Below, piece after piece: positions 37,134 to 45,238 of a DNA stretch of 64,000 nucleotides. The notes under the pieces were generated by a model. That model saw only the letters and a program-made list of their open reading frames with translations. It searched no databases and was not told the DNA's origin. Each line of letters begins with the position of its first letter. Position 1 is the first letter of the stretch. The stretch lies in assembly GCF_019160155.1 (NCBI RefSeq), contig NZ_JAFNIH010000006.1, forward strand, positions 58,047 to 122,046, in the 5' to 3' direction. The DNA comes from Pinisolibacter aquiterrae. Its GTDB lineage: Bacteria > Pseudomonadota > Alphaproteobacteria > Rhizobiales > Ancalomicrobiaceae. Position numbers and translations under genes: made by a program.

Positions 37134-37982
37134 ATGACCGCCTTTCGCGCCGCTCTCGTACAGATGACCTCGTCCCGATCGGTTCCCGGCAACATCGCCG
37201 CGATGGATGCCCTCGTGCGCGAGGCGGTGGCGGGCGGCGCGGTCTATGTCCAGACGCCGGAGACCACCGGCATCATGGACGAGGATCCGGCGCGGCTCTT
37301 CGACACACTGACCTTCCAGGACGCCGATCCGACACTGGCGCATGCCCGCGCGCTGGCGAAGGAGCTCGGCATCCATCTCCACGTCGGCTCGTTGGCGGTG
37401 AAGGTCGGCGACGGGTCGAAGGCCGCCAACCGCGCCTTCCTGATCGCGCCGACCGGCGAGATCGCGGCGACCTACGACAAGATCCATCTCTTCGACGTGC
37501 AGCTCGGCGAGGGGCAGGTCTATCGCGAGAGCGCGCGCTACGTCGCCGGCGACCGGGCGGTGGTGGTCGATCTGCCGTGGGGGCGGATGGGCATCGCGAT
37601 CTGCTACGATCTGCGCTTCCCCCATCTCTTCCGCGTCCAGACCCGCGACGGCGGTGCCACGATGCTGACGGTTCCCGCCGCCTTCACCCGGCCGACCGGC
37701 GAGGCGCATTGGCACACGCTGCTCCGGGCGCGGGCGATCGAGAACGGCGCCTGGGTGCTGGCGGCGGCGCAGGCCGGCCGCCACGAGAACGGGCGCGAGA
37801 CCTATGGTCATTCGCTGATCATCGATCCCTGGGGCCACGTCGTGGCCGAAGCCGGGATCGAGCCGGGCGTGATCTTCGCCGACATCGATCCGGAGCTGGC
37901 GCTGGTGATGCGCGGGCGGGTGCCGGCGCTGTCGCACGACCGGCCGTTCACTCTCTCGCCGTCGGACGAGGTCCCGTCATGA
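37134..37982 (+). CDS. Nitrilase-superfamily amidase (Nit1/Nit2-like)
   Basis: The 282-residue product has the Glu-Lys-Cys triad of the carbon-nitrogen hydrolases: the glutamate of QTPETTG, the lysine of YDKIHLFD, and the cysteine of GIAICYDLRFPHLFR. GYDIxx-type blocks GRETYGHSLIIDPWG also fit. Its grxC neighbourhood is typical of the deaminated-glutathione amidase or omega-amidase branch, a metabolite-repair role that is inferred. The stop overlaps the start of the DUF1178 gene by four bases. Confidence 0.88.
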   Translation: MTAFRAALVQMTSSRSVPGNIAAMDALVREAVAGGAVYVQTPETTGIMDEDPARLFDTLTFQDADPTLAHARALAKELGIHLHVGSLAVKVGDGSKAANRAFLIAPTGEIAATYDKIHLFDVQLGEGQVYRESARYVAGDRAVVVDLPWGRMGIAICYDLRFPHLFRVQTRDGGATMLTVPAAFTRPTGEAHWHTLLRARAIENGAWVLAAAQAGRHENGRETYGHSLIIDPWGHVVAEAGIEPGVIFADIDPELALVMRGRVPALSHDRPFTLSPSDEVPS

Positions 37983-38428
37983 TCCACTACACGCTGGTGT
38001 GCGATCAGGAACACGTGTTCGAGGGGTGGTTCCGCTCCTCGGAGGATTTCGACACGCAGGTGGCCGGAGGGCTGGTCGCCTGTCCGGTGTGCGGGTCGGT
38101 GGCGATCTCGCGGGGGCTGATGGCGCCGAACGTCCAGTCGGGCCGCGCCCGCGACGAGCGCGAGGAGGCCTCCAAGCGGCAGGCCGTGATGATGCCCGAC
38201 CGGGCGCAGAAGATGATGCTCGACGCGCTGCGCGAGATCCGCAAGAAGGTGACCGAGAACGCCACCTATGTCGGCGAGCGTTTCGCCGAGGAAGCCCGCA
38301 AGATGCACTACGGCGAGATCGAGCATCAGGGCATCTACGGCGAGGCGACCGCCGAGGAGGCGACGTCGCTGGCCGAGGAAGGCATCGAGTTCCAGCCGTT
38401 GCCGATCGTTCCGGAAGACCGCAACTGA
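37979..38428 (+). CDS. DUF1178 protein
   Basis: The 149-residue product has an N-terminal zinc-ribbon-like segment: a cysteine in YTLVCDQEHVFEGWF and the pair ACPVCGS. A long helical middle is followed by RKMHYGEIEHQGIYGEAT and FQPLPIVPEDRN. These are diagnostic for DUF1178, a family of unknown function almost always beside the nitrilase and grxC genes in alphaproteobacteria. The ATGA overlap with the nitrilase gene and the one-base overlap with queG imply one transcript. Confidence 0.9.
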   Translation: MIHYTLVCDQEHVFEGWFRSSEDFDTQVAGGLVACPVCGSVAISRGLMAPNVQSGRARDEREEASKRQAVMMPDRAQKMMLDALREIRKKVTENATYVGERFAEEARKMHYGEIEHQGIYGEATAEEATSLAEEGIEFQPLPIVPEDRN

Positions 38429-39615
38429 TGAACGAGGCGGATCGCGCCGCCGCGATTCGCGCCTCGCTGCGCCGCCTGATCGACACGGAGGCGGAGCGGC
38501 TCGGCTTTTCCGCCGTCGGTGTCGCCGACCCGGCCGGGATCGAGGCCGCCGGGCGGGATCTCGCGCGCTTCCTCGAGGCCGGGCATCACGGGTCGATGAC
38601 CTGGATGGCGGAGACCGCCGCGCGGCGCGCCGATCCGCGCGTGCTGTGGCCCGAGGTGCGCTCGATCGCCGTGTTCGCCTTCGACTACGGACCGGAGCAG
38701 AACCCGCTCGCGGCGACGCGCGATCCCTCGCGCGGCGAGATCTCGGCCTATGCCCGCCACCGCGACTATCACGAGGTGATCAAGGGGCGGCTGAAGGAGA
38801 TCGCCGCCAAGCTCGCGGCCGAGGCGAAGCGGGCGGGCGTCGCCTGCGATCTCAAGGTCTTCGTCGACACCGCCCCGGTGATGGAGAAGCCGCTGGCCGA
38901 GGCCGCCGGGATCGCCTGGGTGGCGAAGTCGACGCTGGCGATCTCGCGGGCGATCGGGGGGTGGTTCTTCCTCGGCTCGATCTTCACCACGCTCGATCTC
39001 GCCGCCGACGCGCCGGAGACCTCGCATTGCGGCTCGTGCCGGCGCTGCCTCGACGTCTGTCCGACGGCGGCCTTTCCGGCCGCTTACGAGATCGACGCGC
39101 GGCGTTGCCTCTCCTACCTCACGATCGAGCACGCCGGGCCGATCCCGGCGGAGTTCCGGGTCGCCATGGGCGACCGGATCTACGGCTGTGACGACTGTCT
39201 GGCGGTGTGTCCGTGGAACCGCTTCGCCACGGCCGCCCGCGAGGCGAAGTTGGTGGCGCGGCCGGAGCTGGTGCGGCCGCGCCTCGCCGATCTCGTCGAG
39301 CTCGACGACGCAGGCTTTCGCGGGCTCTTCGCGGGCTCGCCGGTGAAGCGGATCGGGCGCGATCGCTTCCTGCGCAACGTTCTGATCGCGATCGGCAATT
39401 CCGGCGATCGCGGGCTCGTCCGGGCGGTCGTGCGGCGGCTCGACGACGCGGGCACGGTGGTGCGGGGAGCGGCGGTCTGGGCGCTGTCGCGGTTGGCGCC
39501 GGAGCGGGTGGCGGGCGAGGCGGCGGCGCGGCTCGCCGGGGAGGGCGAGGCTTCGGTCGCGGCGGAATGGCGGGCGGCGCTCGAACCGTCGCGGGCGGGG
39601 TCAGGCGCCGAGTGA
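38428..39615 (+). CDS. queG: Epoxyqueuosine reductase
   Basis: The 395-residue product reduces epoxyqueuosine to queuosine in tRNA, using cobalamin and two [4Fe-4S] clusters. The cluster ligands are CGSCRRCLDVCP and CDDCLAVCP; FVDTAPVMEKPLAEAAGIAWVAKS is the family core. A HEAT-like C-terminal part (about 310-395) with VRGAAVWALSRL is also normal. Its cobalamin need connects with cobST at 15-18 kb, and its pathway with the yhhQ transporter at 12.6 kb. Its last 15 bases overlap the end of the next gene, on the other strand. Confidence 0.94.
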   Translation: MNEADRAAAIRASLRRLIDTEAERLGFSAVGVADPAGIEAAGRDLARFLEAGHHGSMTWMAETAARRADPRVLWPEVRSIAVFAFDYGPEQNPLAATRDPSRGEISAYARHRDYHEVIKGRLKEIAAKLAAEAKRAGVACDLKVFVDTAPVMEKPLAEAAGIAWVAKSTLAISRAIGGWFFLGSIFTTLDLAADAPETSHCGSCRRCLDVCPTAAFPAAYEIDARRCLSYLTIEHAGPIPAEFRVAMGDRIYGCDDCLAVCPWNRFATAAREAKLVARPELVRPRLADLVELDDAGFRGLFAGSPVKRIGRDRFLRNVLIAIGNSGDRGLVRAVVRRLDDAGTVVRGAAVWALSRLAPERVAGEAAARLAGEGEASVAAEWRAALEPSRAGSGAE

Positions 39616-40218
39616 AGGGTTCGGCGGGGCGAGGGTCCAGGTGATCGCCTGTTCGAGGCGGTCGTCGCCCCAGAAGAGTTCGCCGTCGGGGGTGAGGAAG
39701 CTCGGCGCGCCGAAGAGGTCGCGGGCGCGCGCCGCGTCGGTCCGGGCGGCGAGGGCGGCCTTGACCTCGGGGGTGGCGATCTCGGCGAGGAGGGCGTCGG
39801 CGTCGAGGCCGAGATCGGCGAGGATCCCGGCGAGGACGGCGCGATCGGCGATGTCTCGTCCGCGCGAGAACTCCGCCTCGTAGACCGCGCGGGTGAAGGG
39901 CGCGACCCAGCCGCGCGCCTCGCCCACCAGCGCGAGACGGGCGGCGGCGAGCCCGTCGGCGGGGAAGGTCTCGGGCCAGGTCAGCGTCAGGCCGCGTGCC
40001 CGGGCGATGCGGTCCATGTCGCGGCGCATGTGGCGGCCCTTGGCCGGGTAGAGATTGAAGGGGGAGGAGCTCCAGCCCTGGTCGCGGAAGATCGGGCCGA
40101 GGAGGAACGGACGCCACACCACCTCGATCCCGGCGGCGGCGGCGAGATCCTCGATCCGCATCGCCGAGAGCCAGGAATAGTTCGAGGCGAATTCATACCA
40201 GAACTCGAGCTTCGGCAC
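39601..40218 (-). CDS. 2-hydroxychromene-2-carboxylate isomerase / DsbA-like protein
   Basis: The 205-residue product has the kappa-class GST / HCCA isomerase fold of the DsbA superfamily: LEFWYEFASNYSWLS with serine instead of a CxxC pair, VVWRPFLLGPIF, and FGAPSFLTPDGELFWGDDRL near the end. The lack of the redox cysteines argues against disulfide exchange and for a glutathione-dependent isomerase or transferase. The substrate is unknown; no aromatic-degradation genes are nearby. Confidence 0.88.
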   Translation of the reverse strand: MPKLEFWYEFASNYSWLSAMRIEDLAAAAGIEVVWRPFLLGPIFRDQGWSSSPFNLYPAKGRHMRRDMDRIARARGLTLTWPETFPADGLAAARLALVGEARGWVAPFTRAVYEAEFSRGRDIADRAVLAGILADLGLDADALLAEIATPEVKAALAARTDAARARDLFGAPSFLTPDGELFWGDDRLEQAITWTLAPPNPSLGA

Positions 40219-40287
40219 GTCGGGCTCCCGCGATCGATCCGTTTCGCGGGAGTGTGTCGCGGGTCGGACGGTTCGTCCAGAGACGAC

Positions 40288-40310
40288 GAGACCCGCCGGC
40301 GGCGGGTCTC
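40288..40310 (-). terminator. Terminator after the chemoreceptor gene
   Basis: GAGACCCGCC and GGCGGGTCTC form a perfect 10-bp stem with a 3-base loop, 28 bases beyond the chemoreceptor stop on the minus strand. The sequence after it on that strand has only scattered T residues. Confidence 0.6.
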
Positions 40311-40337
40311 CATGGCGATCTCGCCGGGCGCGACGCT

Positions 40338-41819
40338 TCAGGCGATGGCGCGCGAGGCTTCCTTGACCTTGCGGGCGGCGTCGTCGACCTCGCGGGTCGA
40401 GATGGCGATCTCGTTCATGCCGCGGGTGATCGTCTCGACGCCATAGGCGGCGGTCTGCATGTTGGAGGACATGTCGCGGGTGACCGCTTCCTGTTCCTCG
40501 ACGGCGGTGGCGATGGCGGTCGAGATCTCGTTGATGCGGCCGATGGTGGTGGAGATGCCGGAGATGGCGCCGACCGCGTCGCGGGTGTTGTTCTGCACCT
40601 CGGCGATCTGAGCGCCGATCTCCTCGGTCGCCTTGGAGGTCTGGGTGGCGAGGTTCTTCACCTCGCTGGCGACCACCGCGAAGCCGCGACCGGCCTCGCC
40701 GGCGCGCGCCGCCTCGATGGTGGCGTTGAGGGCGAGGAGATTGGTCTGGGCGGCGATCGAGTTGATCAGATCGACCACCTCGCCGATCTTCTGGGTGGCG
40801 GAGACCAGGGTGGTTATGGTGGCGTTCGTCCGGTCGGCCTGCGACACCGCCTCGCCGGTGATCTCCAGCGCGTGGGAGAGCTGGCGGCTGATCTCGGCGA
40901 CGGAATGAGCGAGTTCCTCGGCGCCGGAGGCGACCGCCTGGACGTTGGCGGAGGTCTGGGTCGAGGCGGAGGCGGCCGCCGCGGCCTGTTCGTTGGTGCG
41001 GGAGACCGCGTCGGTGATCGCGCCGAGGTCCATGTCGATGGCGGTCTGGGCCTCGGCGCGGCGCATGCGCTCGCGGACCTGGGGGGTGACGTCGGTGGCG
41101 AACTTCACCACTTTGAAGGGGCGCCCGTTCATGTCGAAGATCGGGTTGTAGGAGGCCTGGATCCAGACCTCGCGACCGCCCTTGCCGATGCGCTTGTATT
41201 CGGCCTGCTGGTAGCGGCCCTGACGCAGCGCGTCCCAGAAGGCGCGATATTCGGCGCTCTCGCGATGGGCCGGCTCGACGAACATCGAGTGATGTCGGCC
41301 CTTGATCTCGTCGAGCGTATAGCCGAGCGCGGCGAGGAAATTGGCGTTGGCGTCGAGGATCTTTCCGTCGAGGTCGAAGGAGATCACCGCCTGAGCCTTG
41401 CCGATCGCCTCGATCTGGCTGCGATATTCGGCGGCCTTCAGCTTCGCGGCGGTGATGTCGGTGGCGTATTTCACCACCTTGAACGGTTTGCCGTCGCGGC
41501 CGAGCAACGGATTGTAGGAGGCCTGGATCCAGATCTCGCGGCCGCCCTTGCCGATGCGCTTGTATTCGGCGCGCTGGAACCGGCCGGCGCGCAGGTCGTC
41601 CCAGAACTTGCGGTACTCGGCACCGTCGCGCTGCGACGGTTCGACCAACATCGAATGATTGTGGCCCTTGATCTCCTCGAGCGTGTAGCCGAGGGCCTCG
41701 AGGAAATTGGCGTTGGCGCCGAGGATCGTCCCGTCGAGCGCGAACTCGATCACCGCCTGGGAACGATCGAGGGCGGCCAACATGGCGGTCGTGTCACGAT
41801 TCGAGGCGAAGAATCCCAT
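40338..41819 (-). CDS. Cytoplasmic double-PAS methyl-accepting chemotaxis-type protein
   Basis: The 493-residue product has no membrane segment. Two PAS domains (about 12-130 and 135-250) are close copies of each other: both contain the ANANFL.ALGYTL.EIKG segment, [21 protein letters not shown] (or REVW), and PFKVVK.ATD. The MCP signalling domain follows with the hairpin-tip block [20 protein letters not shown]. It resembles BdlA and other soluble Aer-like receptors that link redox or ligand state to taxis or biofilm dispersal. The ATG at 41817-41819 gives the usual short start; an earlier ATG adds 37 unlikely residues. Confidence 0.9.
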   Translation of the reverse strand: MGFFASNRDTTAMLAALDRSQAVIEFALDGTILGANANFLEALGYTLEEIKGHNHSMLVEPSQRDGAEYRKFWDDLRAGRFQRAEYKRIGKGGREIWIQASYNPLLGRDGKPFKVVKYATDITAAKLKAAEYRSQIEAIGKAQAVISFDLDGKILDANANFLAALGYTLDEIKGRHHSMFVEPAHRESAEYRAFWDALRQGRYQQAEYKRIGKGGREVWIQASYNPIFDMNGRPFKVVKFATDVTPQVRERMRRAEAQTAIDMDLGAITDAVSRTNEQAAAAASASTQTSANVQAVASGAEELAHSVAEISRQLSHALEITGEAVSQADRTNATITTLVSATQKIGEVVDLINSIAAQTNLLALNATIEAARAGEAGRGFAVVASEVKNLATQTSKATEEIGAQIAEVQNNTRDAVGAISGISTTIGRINEISTAIATAVEEQEAVTRDMSSNMQTAAYGVETITRGMNEIAISTREVDDAARKVKEASRAIA

Positions 41820-41976
41820 AGGGTACCGTCCAGGGGTTTTCTTGTTGTCTTGGTTCGCCGGGTCGTCGACCCGTCCGACGTCTTGATGACGAAAAGTTGT
41901 ATCCAACGCAGCAATCATCCACGATCGCATTTAACGAAGCGTGAAACATCAGAACAAAAGACGGCGGTATCGTGTG

Positions 41977-42000
41977 AGAACGGGTCGCATGACCCGTTCT
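41977..42000 (-). terminator. Hairpin after the MATE gene
   Basis: AGAACGGGTC and GACCCGTTCT form a perfect 10-bp stem around GCAT, 43 bases beyond the MATE stop. No T-run follows on either strand. The rest of the 223-base gap is comparatively A/T-rich and should hold the promoter of the chemoreceptor gene, which I could not pin down. Confidence 0.55.
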
Positions 42001-42042
42001 TGCGCGTCGTCAAGAAAGAAGAATCCGTGACCGGATGAAACT

Positions 42043-43434
42043 TCAATTCGATATTATTGCTATTCCGCGACGTGAGCCGGTGAGGAACAACCACCGGGCG
42101 GTCAGCATGACGGAGACGACGCCGAGGCCGAGGGCGAGGCCGATCCAGATGCCGCGTCCGGCGAAACCGAGCGGGAAGGCGAAGACGATCGAGCCGATCA
42201 GGCCGACGCCCCAGTAGCCGATGGCGGCCAGGATCATCGGCACGCGGGTGTCGTGAAGGCCGCGCAGCATGCCGGCGGCGACGGTCTGGATGCCGTCGAC
42301 GATCTGGAACAGGGCGGCGACCTGCAGGAAGCTCGCCGCGAGGGCGAAGGTCTCGGCGGTGTCGGGGGCGTCGATGTCGAGGAAGGCGCCGATCAGCCGG
42401 TGCGGGAAGAGGATCATGATCGCCGCCGTGGTGATCATGCAGGCGACCACCAGCCCGTAACCGGCCCAGCCGGCGCGGAAGATCGCGCCCGGGTCGCGGC
42501 GGCCGAAGGCGGTGCCGACCCGGACCGTCACCGCGAGCGAGAGGCCGAGCGGGACCATGAAGGCGGTGGCGGCGATCTGCAGGGTCACCGCATGGGCGGC
42601 GAGCGTCGCCGTGCCGAACAGGCCGGCGAGGAAGGCGGCGGCGTTGAAGACGGTGCTCTCGAAGGCGATCATCGCGCCGATCGGCAGGCCGAGCCGCAGG
42701 AAGTCGCGCCAGCGCGCGCCGTCCACTCGCCAGAAGCGGCCGAACAGATGGTAGCGGCGGAAGCGGCGGTCGCGGATCAGGATCGTCGCGAGGCCGACGA
42801 ACATGAAGGTGGTCGCCGACAGGGTGGCGAAGCCGGCGCCGACGATGCCGAGCTTCGGCGCGCCGAACCGGCCGAAGATCAGCACCCAGCCGACGGCGGC
42901 GTTGACCGGAACGGCGAGGAGGCCGATCACCAGCGTCCACAAAGGGCGCTGCATCGCCGCCATGAAGCCGCGCAGGCCGACGAAGGCGAAGAAGGGCAGG
43001 AGCGACCACATCAACACCCGCAACAGGCGGGCGGCCTCGTGGCCGAGCGCGGGGTCCTGGCCGAGGAGGGCGAAGATCGCCTTGCCCTGCCACAGGATCA
43101 TCCAGGAGGGGATGGCGATGGTCAGCGCCACCCAGAGGGTCTGACGGAAGGTGCGGCGCACGTCGCGCACCGAATGAGCCATGCGGCCGCGCTCGCGGGC
43201 GATCATCGGCATGGTCGCCGACATCACGCCGACGCCGAACAGCATGAAGGCATTGTAGAGATTGACCGCGAGCGCGCCGGCGGCGACCGCCTCGGGCCCG
43301 AGGCGGCCGAGCAGCAGCACGTCGATGGTGCTCAGCGCCATCTGCGCCAGTTGGGTCAGGACCAACGGCCAGCCGAGCACCAGAGTGGCGAAGATCTCGT
43401 TTCGCCAGAGGGAGGATCGGCTCGGTTCGGACAT
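42043..43434 (-). CDS. MATE-family efflux transporter (NorM-like)
   Basis: The 463-residue product has about twelve membrane helices in two related halves. LGWPLVLTQLAQMALSTIDVLLLGRLG and the mid-protein LRLGLPIGAMIAFESTVFNAAAFLAGLFG are the repeated MATE starts. The family exports cationic drugs and metabolites in exchange for Na+ or H+. Start: ATG at 43432-43434, giving MSEPSRSSLWRNE before helix one. The longer open frame upstream is a shadow of the patatin gene. Confidence 0.92.
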   Translation of the reverse strand: MSEPSRSSLWRNEIFATLVLGWPLVLTQLAQMALSTIDVLLLGRLGPEAVAAGALAVNLYNAFMLFGVGVMSATMPMIARERGRMAHSVRDVRRTFRQTLWVALTIAIPSWMILWQGKAIFALLGQDPALGHEAARLLRVLMWSLLPFFAFVGLRGFMAAMQRPLWTLVIGLLAVPVNAAVGWVLIFGRFGAPKLGIVGAGFATLSATTFMFVGLATILIRDRRFRRYHLFGRFWRVDGARWRDFLRLGLPIGAMIAFESTVFNAAAFLAGLFGTATLAAHAVTLQIAATAFMVPLGLSLAVTVRVGTAFGRRDPGAIFRAGWAGYGLVVACMITTAAIMILFPHRLIGAFLDIDAPDTAETFALAASFLQVAALFQIVDGIQTVAAGMLRGLHDTRVPMILAAIGYWGVGLIGSIVFAFPLGFAGRGIWIGLALGLGVVSVMLTARWLFLTGSRRGIAIISN

Positions 43435-43523
43435 CGGCGTGGGACCTGTTCGCGCGTGGAACGGTCTCCTAACACGTCCCGGCGGCGCGAGGCACCCCGG
43501 CGAGGCTCGGGGCGGGCGCGGCG

Positions 43524-45038
43524 TCAGTTCGACTTGACGAGACCGCCGCTCGGCCGCTCCTCGTCCTTGCGCAGCCGGGCGACCGGGCGGGCGGCGGCGC
43601 CGGGGGGCGTCGAGGTGCGCAGGAAGCCGTTGACGACGGGGTTGCGCCGGGTCGCCTCGCGGCCGGCCTGGATCAGCAGATCGACCTCGTCGGCGGGCAG
43701 GACGAAGCGGGTGGCGATCGCCTGGAGCTTCTCCTTCTTCTCCGGCAACTGGTCGAAGGCGACCTCGCCGGAGAGGAACTTCACGTCGCGACAGTTCCAC
43801 CCCTTGGTGGAGCCGACCCAGCGGGCGACCTCGGCCGGGGAGAGCCGGCAGCGCCACTCGATCAGGTCCTGTTGCCAGCGCGCGAGGGTCAGCTGGAAGG
43901 CGTCGAACCCCTGGCGCACCGACGCGTCGATGCCGGTGTCGACCACCGCCATCAACAGCGGCGCCACGGTCGGCCCGGTCTGGGTGCGGGTCCATTCGGT
44001 GTCGGAGGCGCGGCCGGAATTGACCACGAGGAAGAGCGCCCGTTTCAGCCGCGCCGCCTGACGCGGGGAGAGCGGCGCATAGGGCGTGTCGGCGGCGGCG
44101 CGGGCGATGGTGAGGCCGGCGAGGCCGAAATTGTCGGTGAGGCCGCCGTCGAGGAGCCTCAGGTAGCGGACCTGTTTCGTGTCGCGATAGGCGAGGAGGG
44201 CGCGGGCGTAGCCCTTCAGGAGCGCCGGCGCGCCGGCCTGTTCGGAGGCCCAACGCACCCAGCGCGGCATCTCGTAGGTGCAGCGATCCGGGTAGGTCTC
44301 GAGGGTCACGGGGGCGAAGATCACCGGCACGGCGGCGGAAGCGGCGACCGCGTCGGCGACCGGCACGTCGGCGAGATCGGAGCAGAGCGCCCGGAGCGTA
44401 CCCGGCTCGAAGACGAAGGGGGTGTGGTTGGCGATGTCGGAGGCGTTGATCCAGACGGTCGGGTGCCTGCGCGCCAGGATCGAGCGGAAGGTGGCGCCGT
44501 CGAAGAGATGACGGTCGAGCCAACGCGGCAGGTTGGAACGATCGTTGGCGCCGCCGCCCATCACCTTGGCGAGCGTCGCCGGGTTGAGCGGATTGGTGTT
44601 GAGGTCCTCCTCGGCGTTCTTCAGGAGGAAGCGCTCGCGGAAATCGTCGAGGGCGGCGCGGCCCTTGAGGCCGAAATAGGCGGCGGTGACGGACCCGCCG
44701 GAGACGCCCGAGACGAAGTCGACCCGGTCGAGCAGCGAGCGCGTCGGACCCGAGGCGGTCGGCACCTCCGTCTCGGCGAAGGCCTGGAGGACGCCGAAGG
44801 AGAAGGCGGCGGCGCGGGTGCCGCCGCCGGAAAAGGTCAGCCCGACCAGGGTCTCGCCATCCTCGTCGTCGGCGAAGAGGCCGGGGGCGGGGGCCGCGTC
44901 GATCGCCGAGCTGGGGGTGTTGATCGGGGAGGTGTCGAGCGAGGCGCAGGAGACGAGCGCGAGGACGGCGAGCATGGCCGCGCCGGCCCGGCCGAGGGCC
45001 GAGTCGTGACGGGGAAGCGGCGGGGAGAGCGGCGACAT
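43524..45038 (-). CDS. Patatin-like phospholipase lipoprotein
   Basis: The 504-residue product has a lipoprotein signal with LALVSC and acylated C31. The patatin domain shows the oxyanion loop FSGGGTRAAAFSFG (about 70-83), the nucleophile serine in VSGVSGGSVTAAYFG, and the second dyad residue in LRLLDGGLTDNFG. It should hydrolyse acyl-lipids at the envelope. The C-terminal 130 residues (cysteines in WRCRLSP and WNCRDVK) are not part of the catalytic core. AGGAAGG precedes the ATG. It is divergent from the caspase-CHAT operon 200 bases away. Confidence 0.9.
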   Translation of the reverse strand: MSPLSPPLPRHDSALGRAGAAMLAVLALVSCASLDTSPINTPSSAIDAAPAPGLFADDEDGETLVGLTFSGGGTRAAAFSFGVLQAFAETEVPTASGPTRSLLDRVDFVSGVSGGSVTAAYFGLKGRAALDDFRERFLLKNAEEDLNTNPLNPATLAKVMGGGANDRSNLPRWLDRHLFDGATFRSILARRHPTVWINASDIANHTPFVFEPGTLRALCSDLADVPVADAVAASAAVPVIFAPVTLETYPDRCTYEMPRWVRWASEQAGAPALLKGYARALLAYRDTKQVRYLRLLDGGLTDNFGLAGLTIARAAADTPYAPLSPRQAARLKRALFLVVNSGRASDTEWTRTQTGPTVAPLLMAVVDTGIDASVRQGFDAFQLTLARWQQDLIEWRCRLSPAEVARWVGSTKGWNCRDVKFLSGEVAFDQLPEKKEKLQAIATRFVLPADEVDLLIQAGREATRRNPVVNGFLRTSTPPGAAARPVARLRKDEERPSGGLVKSN

Positions 45039-45138
45039 CCGAGCCTTCCTGCGAGAAACGTATCGCGATCGTGTCCGATCGGCGGGGGGCTTGTCGAGGG
45101 GGCGCGGCGGGTCACGCCGCGGAAATCGCCCGGCGCGG

Positions 45139-45155
45139 ATGAAGAATGCGTTCAT
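45139..45155. promoter_or_regulatory. Degenerate copy of the 17-bp dyad, upstream of the caspase gene
   Basis: ATGAAG-AATGC-GTTCAT has the same 17-base length and outer ATGA/TCAT pairs as the ATGACG-N5-CGTCAT sites at 52890, 52926 and 55311, with three inner differences. It lies in the divergent gap between the patatin and caspase genes, 84 bases before the caspase ATG. It could be fortuitous. Confidence 0.35.
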
Positions 45156-45238
45156 GTGGCGGGATCGGCGCCGCCGCCGATTGTCGTTCGCGGGCGGCTC
45201 TGCCAGTCTCGGACATCTCGGAAAGAGACCCGAAACAG

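Noticed and set aside
39601..39615. 15-base overlap of queG and the isomerase gene as an annotation error
   Set aside because: Both C-termini end naturally at their stops and both proteins are of normal length; convergent overlaps of this size are common in compact genomes.
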